From an uncultured Clostridia bacterium (GTDB lineage Bacteria > Bacillota > Clostridia > Christensenellales > UBA1242): 64,000 nucleotides of DNA. Shown one piece after another: positions 54,301 to 63,300 of this stretch. Location of the stretch: contig CALWKD010000020.1 in assembly GCA_944381175.1 (NCBI GenBank), positions 1 to 64,000 on the forward strand. Direction: 5' to 3'. The position numbers and the translations under genes were made by a program. Under the pieces are notes generated by a model. The model saw nothing but the letters and a program-made list of their open reading frames with translations, searched no databases and was not told the DNA's origin. How positions within the stretch are numbered: the first letter of the stretch is position 1; every line of letters starts with the position of its first letter.

Positions 54301-57300
54301 TCTCCTTCAAAGACGAAGAAGTTTCGCAAATGAGAAACGCGGGCACATACATCATCAGCGTTTCAGGTTTGGATTTGGTTTATTCAAACGCAGCAGAGTT
54401 CGGCTCAGAGACTTTTGAGGTTACGATAAATCCATATCAAGTTGAACTCTCCGAAAACAACATTTCTTTCAGCAAATATTTCAACACAGACGACCAATCG
54501 CTCACAAGAGAAATCTTCTTTGTTGAGACGGTTGGACTCACCTTTGAAAGAGAGGCGGGAGAGGATGTCGGAGAGTATGAAATTTATCTGAGTGCAGTTT
54601 CTGATTCAATAAAAGAAAACTACATTTTCAAGATGAATGATGTTGTTGTGTTTGAAAATGGGGCTCAGACCGAGAATGGTGCTTCGACAAGCGTTGGAAC
54701 TTTTGAAATTCTGACAAGCGGAAATTTGAGAGTTTATTATGAAGAGACGGAAGAAAATCCTCAGACGATTGAGACAAGTTACAGTGCTGAGGGCTTCAGT
54801 ATTGAACTTGACGGCTTTGTTCTGAAGATTTACAACGGCAGTTCGTTGTTTAAATCAATCGACCTAAAACTCTATGATGTGACTTTGGGCGAAGATGTCG
54901 AAGACGAAGAGATTTTGGCAATCATTACAGAGAATTTTTCAGATGTTGTCATAAATTTCTTTGACACCAGCGCACATCAGAGCGTGACAAACAGCGGGAC
55001 TTATTCATATTCGTTTATAAATTTGGACGGAATTTCAAAATATTATTCTGATGTCGTTTTTGCACCAGGTTATCAGTTTATCATTGGAAACAACGCAATT
55101 GATGTTTCGACGATGTCTTTTGACAAGGTCTATGACGGCGAAACTCAAGCATATTTCACAATTTCTGGAACAAAAATTGAGGACATTGACAGTTTTTCAG
55201 GAATTTACATCTCAGCGACATATGCAAATGCTCACGTGGGACAGACCTCTGTTTCGTTGAGTTTGATGAACAAAGACTCGGGAGAAAGCATTGCAAATTA
55301 TCAACTTTCTTCGCAATTTACAACGGCAAACATAACAAAACTTTCTGCTCGATTGACAATTTCGATGGATAAGCAAACTTATGAATATGGCGAGATTTCC
55401 ACAAACAATCTAAATTCTCACATCTCAACCACTTATCAAGTGGAAGATTTGGAAGGAAATGATGTTTCAGACTTGCTTGTGAATGGATATTTCAACATCA
55501 CATTCACATTGCCGACAGAGATTATGACAAATGCAAACGGATTTGTTTACAAAGGCGAGTATCAACTCCAAGCAAGTGGAAGTTTTGACGATTTCAATAT
55601 GACAATCGTCACTCCAAGTTTCACCATTGCAGAAAAGACAATTGAAAAGACGATTTCTGCTGGACAATTCAGCATTCTTTCAAGTGAGAATGTTGCTTCG
55701 TCCTACACAGAGACCTATCTTCTCAATGAGACTGGTGACACAATCAATCTTTTATACTATGTTGTTGGGCTGACGGCGGGACAGCCTGCAAGCATCGGCT
55801 TCTATGATGTCGCACTCTCGGAAGACACATATGTAAGTGGAAGCGTTGTGTTTGTCATAAACACTGACAATGACGGCTTTGCGGTCAAGGCGGAAGAAAA
55901 TCTTGTCTACATTGTGCTTGACACTTCAATTTTGACAACGCAATATAATGGTGCAGATTATGTTTTAAGTGTTAATGTCTCAAACAAAACTCTCTCAGTC
56001 ACAAATGGAACAGATATCAAGACGGGTGCAATAAGTTTTGTTTATGCCGACACTGACCTTGAAGTTGAGGACATAATTTTGGAGTCACTTGAAATTTATT
56101 ATGGCTCTTCGACGAAAAATTTCGTAAATGTAGGGACATACAGATTAAATTTCTCTGCAACATCAGCAACACACTCAAATCTTATGTTCAAGGAAGAATA
56201 TGATTTTGTAATCACGGAAAAAGAGATTGATGCGTCAAAGATTGAAATCAAACAGACTTACAATGGCGGAGACAATTTTGTTATCACCGATTTTGAAGGG
56301 AAAGTGCCTTCGGACAATGTTTCACTTTTGGCAAAATACGCAAGCACGGATGTTGGGACAGAAATTGACGTGAATTTGTATCTCCAAGGTTCAAGTGCAT
56401 CAAACTATGTTTTGATAAATGCTGAAAATCTCAAGGGAGAAATTGAAAAAGCAAACGCCTATGTCGAACTCTCACAAACATCTTTTGTGTATGGAAGTTT
56501 GACTCTGAATTTGGGCGTGCCATACACTGTGACCTCGGGTGGAGTTACGGTTTCTTCATCTCAGCACAATATAACTTTGAACATTGTTGGTGCCACCTAT
56601 TCTGCGATTGGGTATTTGGAGAGCGGGACATATGATGTCACTTTGGATGGTTCTTCAACCTCAGCAAATTACAACCTGATTTTTGATGCGGACCAAACAA
56701 TCACGGTGTCTGCTTACTCCATTTCGGTTGTTTTGGCGACAAGCGGACAATATTCATTTGTTTACGGTTCTGCAGAGAGCAAGTCCACAACTTTCACTGG
56801 GACATATTTGACATCTTTGAACGAATACATTTCGTTGACCTTCACAAGAGAAGAGGGAATCGAAGTTGGATATTACAAAGTGATTTCTGCAGTTTCAAAT
56901 TCAAAGAATTACACAGTTTCAAGCACTGTGGATGGAAGTGACGGAGCGTTCAGAATCACAAAAGCAAATGAAACGATTTACATCTTGATGAGCAGTGATG
57001 CGGTTGTTTCTGGAGATACAAGACAGGTTGCGACCATTGTCTATGACGGAAACCTTTATGACAGAGTTTCTGTTGCAAAGAAGACGGGCGATGACATTTA
57101 CCAACTCGTCTTTGAGAGCAGTGAAAATTCTTCTGCAACACAGTATTATGATTTGAATTATTACTCGTATGACATCGAGACAAACGAATACACACTTCTT
57201 TCTGACACTGTTATCGACGGATTGAAGGCGACTTTAATCTTTGCAAACGGCATTGGAGCGGGAAATGTTGGAGAATATTTGATTGCTGTGCAAGATGCGA

Positions 57301-60300
57301 CTGCCGACAACTTTATGGTAAGCCTCGGAATGTATGGGCAACAAAACTTCTACTTGCAAATTGAAAAGAGAAACCTCTACTTCAAAGAGCAAATCGTCAC
57401 CAAGGTGTTTGACAATGAGGATGCTGAGTTTGACTTTGACGATGTGTCGGAAATCCTCGACGGAGTTTTGGCAAAAGACCTTGAGAGCCTTTCACTCAAC
57501 ATAAGACTTACCGAAAATGGAGCGGTTGCAAAATATGTTGGATATTCCTACACTGTGGAAGCAACACTCTTTGGTGGAGATGCAAATTACACCCTGAATC
57601 TGACGACTTCTGAAGGAATTGCAGTTATTGGAACGATCACTCCAGCGGACATCACAATCACGATTGACAGCCAGGCATTTGTCTATGGAGAAGATATTGT
57701 GCTTGAATATACATACTCGACAGATATTGATTTGACCTACTATGAAAAAGGCATAAGCATCAATGTCGTTCCGATTGCTTCGGATGATGATTATTCAACA
57801 AGTGGGGCTTTGAAAGTCGGAGAATATGATGCTGTTTGCGTGCTCAGCAGTCCAGATTTCAAAGCGGTTTATGTTGTGAATGGCGAAGAGTCGGATGTTC
57901 TTGACCAAATTCAAATCACGATTATCAAGAAGGAACTTTCTTTGCAAGGTGTCACTGAGGCTTTGCAGGAAATATTCACAAAGACTTACGATGGATCAAA
58001 TGAAGTTAAACTTCAAAACGACGACGGAACAAGCAGAGTGAACCTTCTTGGAGTTGTAAGCAAGCAGCAGTCTGCAGGAGAAGGTGAGGAAGTTTCTGTC
58101 TTGACAGATGATGTCACTTTGGTTTCGGCAACTTATGCGTCCGAATATATTGGACAATCTATCGAAATCGTATTCAATCTCTCAGGTGTTGATGTTGAAA
58201 ACTACAACTTGACCTCTTGGAACTATGGTGTGATTGAGGCGATTGTGGTCGGATTGAACTTCAACTATAACGCAGAGGGCAATAATGTCAAGTCAAATGT
58301 TGAAAACGCAAATTTGCAACAAATAAACATTCTTGCTTTCCCATTTATGTCGCAGGCGAACTTGACCTCAAACTCTGCTGACACAAACACCACCTCAATC
58401 AGAAACTTCCCAACAATGCTCACAGGAAAGACTGGAAACACCTTTGTTGGTTGGACGATGTCGTTTGGAAACATCGCTGAGGGCAGTGAAAATTACAACT
58501 ATCTTATGGCAGTTTTGAAAAACATTGGGATGGAATACACTTATTCTGCCGATGCGGAAGAGTTTGTGGTGAATGTTGGCAATGACGCGGACACGGTTGA
58601 ACTTTTGAATTCGTTGCTTCAAAACGAAGCCGACAATTTGGGATATTATTACAAAAACCACGAAGACATCTCTTTCCAATTTGATGCGGTTTGGGATATT
58701 AACAAAATCACCGTAAATATCAAGATTGCGGATGAAAATGGAGAAGATTCCACTTATGGAGTTGTCCAACTTGAGACCAGCAGTGGCGTAAGCACTGAGA
58801 TTACCTCGACTTACAGCGGAACATTTGATTATGGCACGAGGTTGGTTTTGACAGCAAAGGCAAATCCGCATTGCACATATTATGGCTTCTACAACGCAAC
58901 AGGAAGCATACACTATGACAACAATGTCGCAAGCGGAGTGACAGTCTCCACAGGTGAGGACGGAGTTGTGTTGGCGGTGGAGAGCCTTGGCACTGCTTAC
59001 AACTTTGTCGCAAGATTTAAAGCGGACGAAGTTCAGGTCAATGTTGATTTGACGGACGCAACAAACGCGACAATCTCCTCATCTGGCTTTGTCAGCAACT
59101 CGCAAGGACTTTACACTTGGAACACCACTTATCTTGCTTTGGAAGATTTCACCTTGGCGGATATTGGCTTGAGCAGAGTTGGATACAATGTCAATAGTTT
59201 CAGCGACGGACAGACCACCATAACAAGCACCGATTTTGAGAGCACAAACATCAGTGACCTGCTTTCAGAACAGCAGAGTTCAATCACTCTCACGCCAGAA
59301 TTTGAGGCGGTTGGAGTTGTTGTGACGCTGGATTTCAACGACGACACGACGGAAGATATTCAAATCAGCGTTCCATTTGGACAGAACTATGCAAGTGCGT
59401 CAGGTTGGATTGAGACGCCGACTTATCTTGGACACAAGTTTGAGGGCTGGTATGATTCCTTCTCTGGAGAGATCGTGACGGGGCAGACCGTTCTCACGAC
59501 GACCGACAGTCGAACACTCACGGCGACTTGGTCAAAAGAAAAATACAGCGTGACCATAACGACGGAAAATGCGGACATCACTTCGGAGGTTTTGACTGGA
59601 GCAGAAAATGTTTACACTGCGGCTGAGGTTGAATTTGACAGTTCAGTAAGTTTCAAAGTCACTCCAAAAGCGGGTTACACTTTGGAAAATGCTGAAGAGT
59701 GGAACGAAAACTTCCAAATCACGCCAGAAGATGACGGCTCTGTGACAGTAAACTTCAAAATGCCAGCAGGAAACATCGAATGTCAGATTGTTGCCACAGC
59801 AGTCAAGAACAATGTGACAATAAGTGGCGACCATTTGGGAGAAATTTTGGCATATGATGTGACTGGAGAAGAGACGCCGATTGATTTTGAGGGCACAACC
59901 ATACCTATTGAGACGGGGAAAGTCTTGAAATTGGTTGTCTCTGCCACATATGGCTTCCAGATGACTGACGAAGTTTCTTGTGATGACGAAAATGTTTCGA
60001 TTTTGAGAGAAGTAAGCGGTGGAGTGCTCACCTTGACGATTTCAAACATTGTTGGAGACACAAATATCACACTGAATACCATTGAGACAATCAATGATGT
60101 GACAATCAAGTTCAGTGACAGCAGTGTGATTGAAGACTTGATTGTTGGCGGTGTGAATTACAGAGATTTTGCAAATCTTGCACCTTTCCAAGTCAACACT
60201 GGTGACGAACTGGAGATGTATTTGAAGTTTGTGCACGGGTTTGAGTATGATTCTTACTTCACGGACGGAGAATTTGAAGTTGTTTCCGCTCTTGCAACGG

Positions 60301-63300
60301 AAGGCGATTTTGCAACTGAAGGATATTACAAAGTCGTTGTTTCAAATGTCACCGATGACGGAGAGATAACGCTCACAAGCAAACTCTCCAAATTCACTTT
60401 GAATTTTGTGGTTAGGTCTTTCGACGAAAATAAAGTGGAAGTGACAGAGCCAGAAAACAAGATTTTGGTTGACGGAGAAGAGGCTGGGGCTGAGATTGAG
60501 GCTGACTTTGGCTCGACTGTCACACTCACCTATTCGATGTCTGACATTTACAGTTTTGCAGGTTGGAGCAAAGACGGCGTCAATGTGTTCAGTATGGAGA
60601 GTGAGTTGGAATATGAAATTTCTGACAATGAAACCATTTATGCAATCTTCTCTTCGATGATATTCAACATAAGATTCTCGACATACAACTACTATGTGCT
60701 GAACTCCGAATATGGTGATCCATCTGCAGAAAGAATTGTTTATCAAGAGATTGCGGGAAGAGGTGAGAGTTTTGTTGATGTCGACACAAATCAAACCATT
60801 TCCTCTTTGGAACTCTACTTTGGCTCGAGCAAGACTCTTCGATACACCGTTCCGACTGGATACAGATATTATGGAATTGGATACAGAGATGGAAACGATT
60901 TTGTTATGCTTGAAATCGACGAGACAAGTTCGAGAACGGTTGAGTTCACTCTTTCAAGTTTGACGCTTGATGAAGACTTGGCAAATCTGACAATTTACGC
61001 AGTCGTTAGGGCATACAGTTTCGACATAAACATCAACACTGCAGTGGACATTGACAGCGTCAGAGAGTCGAATGAAGATGTCGGCGGAGTGAGACTGCAA
61101 AGTTCTTCAGGAGAAGAGACAAACCAATATGGTTATGTTGACGGCACAAGAGTGCATTACAGTGAAAACGACTTTGTTGACGGAAGTCTTGTTGATGACA
61201 GGCAGTTCACTGTTGTCGGCTACACTGGAGAAGATGTTTACATCCGCGTGGATGTGAAGAAAGCGGGATACAGGTTCTACGATATTGTGTCAAACACAGA
61301 CTCTGTCACACTGTCCGAAGTGGAACGCGGAGAAAACTATGTTATCTATGTCATCAGAGGTGCTGTTGGAGGCACAACGATTGATATTGATGTGCTGTTT
61401 AGACCAAACTTAAACAACATTAAAATAGGCTTTAAATATGCAGAGAACGATGTCAACGGCGGGGCAATCACATATGCGGTTGACAGCGAAAATGCAAACA
61501 AAGTCTGGGCATCGGGAAGAGATTATTCCTCAATCACCGTTGCGGGCTACACGGACAGTTTCTTTGAAGTGTATGTGTATGTCAAACTTGGCTATTATGT
61601 TGACCCAAGCAATATTGAAATTCTTTGTGCGGATGATATAATCGACAGAGACTCAATCGAATACACAGCACTTTCTGTCGAGGACGGATACACGGGAAGA
61701 ATCAAGTTTGTTGTCAAAGATTATTTGCAGGCGAGCGAGATTTACATAACCTTGAAAGCCTATTCTTACACAGTCAAACTTGTGGAAGATGAAGAGACTT
61801 TGGTTGTGATAAGAAATGTCGAGTTTGGCTCGCGTATGAATCTCTATCAACAAAACCAAGACAACATTGAGATTTCCGAAACAGAAGAGAGGATAATGTT
61901 TGTCGACGGAAAGTTGGCGTTCAATATGCAAAGAGAGAATTACAACTTTGAGGGCTTCTTCACAAGCGAAAATGGTGTTGGCGTGAGATATATTGACGGA
62001 AATGGAGATGTTGTGCTGGAGTGGAACGAAAGTGGTTACCGCCAGAACACAATCACCTCGAAATACGAACTCACCGAAAACGCCTTCTTCAACACTGAAA
62101 CAGGCGAAATGGAAATCACACTTTACTTGTATTGGTCTTATTACAAAACAAGAATCAGTTTTGAACTTGTTCCAAACGCAAACTTCAATGTCACAGCACA
62201 AGATATGGTGACGGGCGTTGATTATGCAAATTCGTGGTTCTATCCGACATCGCCGATGTATATTGAGGTTGCGTTCAACACCAATATCTATATCGTCGCT
62301 CCAGAACTCAGCGGATACAAGTTCTACAAGTTCATCATCCAGCAAAGAGATATTGACGGGAATTGGCTTGAGGAAGTTGTCACATTCTCAGACGAAGTGC
62401 CTTGGTCGACAAACGAAAGCGACAAGATTGTCGAGGTCAACATTCAAGTTGTTTACTTTGCAATGGTTGAAGTTGTGGTGTATGGCGGTGAAGGAAGTTT
62501 CACAATCGTTCAAGACTCGTCGGATGCACAGGCGGTGGCTCTTGTGGAACAGAACTATGTTGACACCACAAAACCATTCGACCTTGTTGCAGTTTTTGAT
62601 GAAAACAACTTTGAATTTGTCAGATGGAACAACCTCACAAATGGACAATCTTGGGCAGGGCAGACTTGGGCAGGGCTGATGATTGACTCAAAGACCACTC
62701 TCATTATGAACATCCAAGGCAAGACCTTTGTGATAAGTTTTGCAGATGAGGCAGACCAGATGTATGATTACACCTTCGGACGAATCTTGTCAGTGATGAC
62801 CGAATCGGCGGACGGAACGTCACGGGCATACAGCCTTGGCTCTTACGTTGCAAACAACTTCACTCCGACAAGGACTGAGGTTGAGGCGAGAGTTGGAGAC
62901 AAAGTGACCTTTGTGCTCTCAATTGACTATGGATTTGCAGTTGTGTGGAACAGAGATGACATAACATTTGCAAATTACACGGGCGGATTGTATTACTTTG
63001 AGATGACGGTCGGGGATTGTCCTCCAGATTCACTTATGCGAATTTTGCCTGAGTTTGAAAATGAAATTGTCTCAATTTACATAAACAGAGATTTCATCGA
63101 GTCTGACATAGAGGAAAACACAATTGATATGAACTCCGTTTCAATGGCAGGTTACACGACCTACAACGGAACTCGAACGGACTTTGTGTCAAGTGCATAC
63201 AATGTGGAGAGCATTTTGATTGGACTTGTGACAAATGACAGATACGGCGTCGCTTCGATCGTGGTGAGAAACTATGAGAAGGAGTTTAGGAACATCTCAG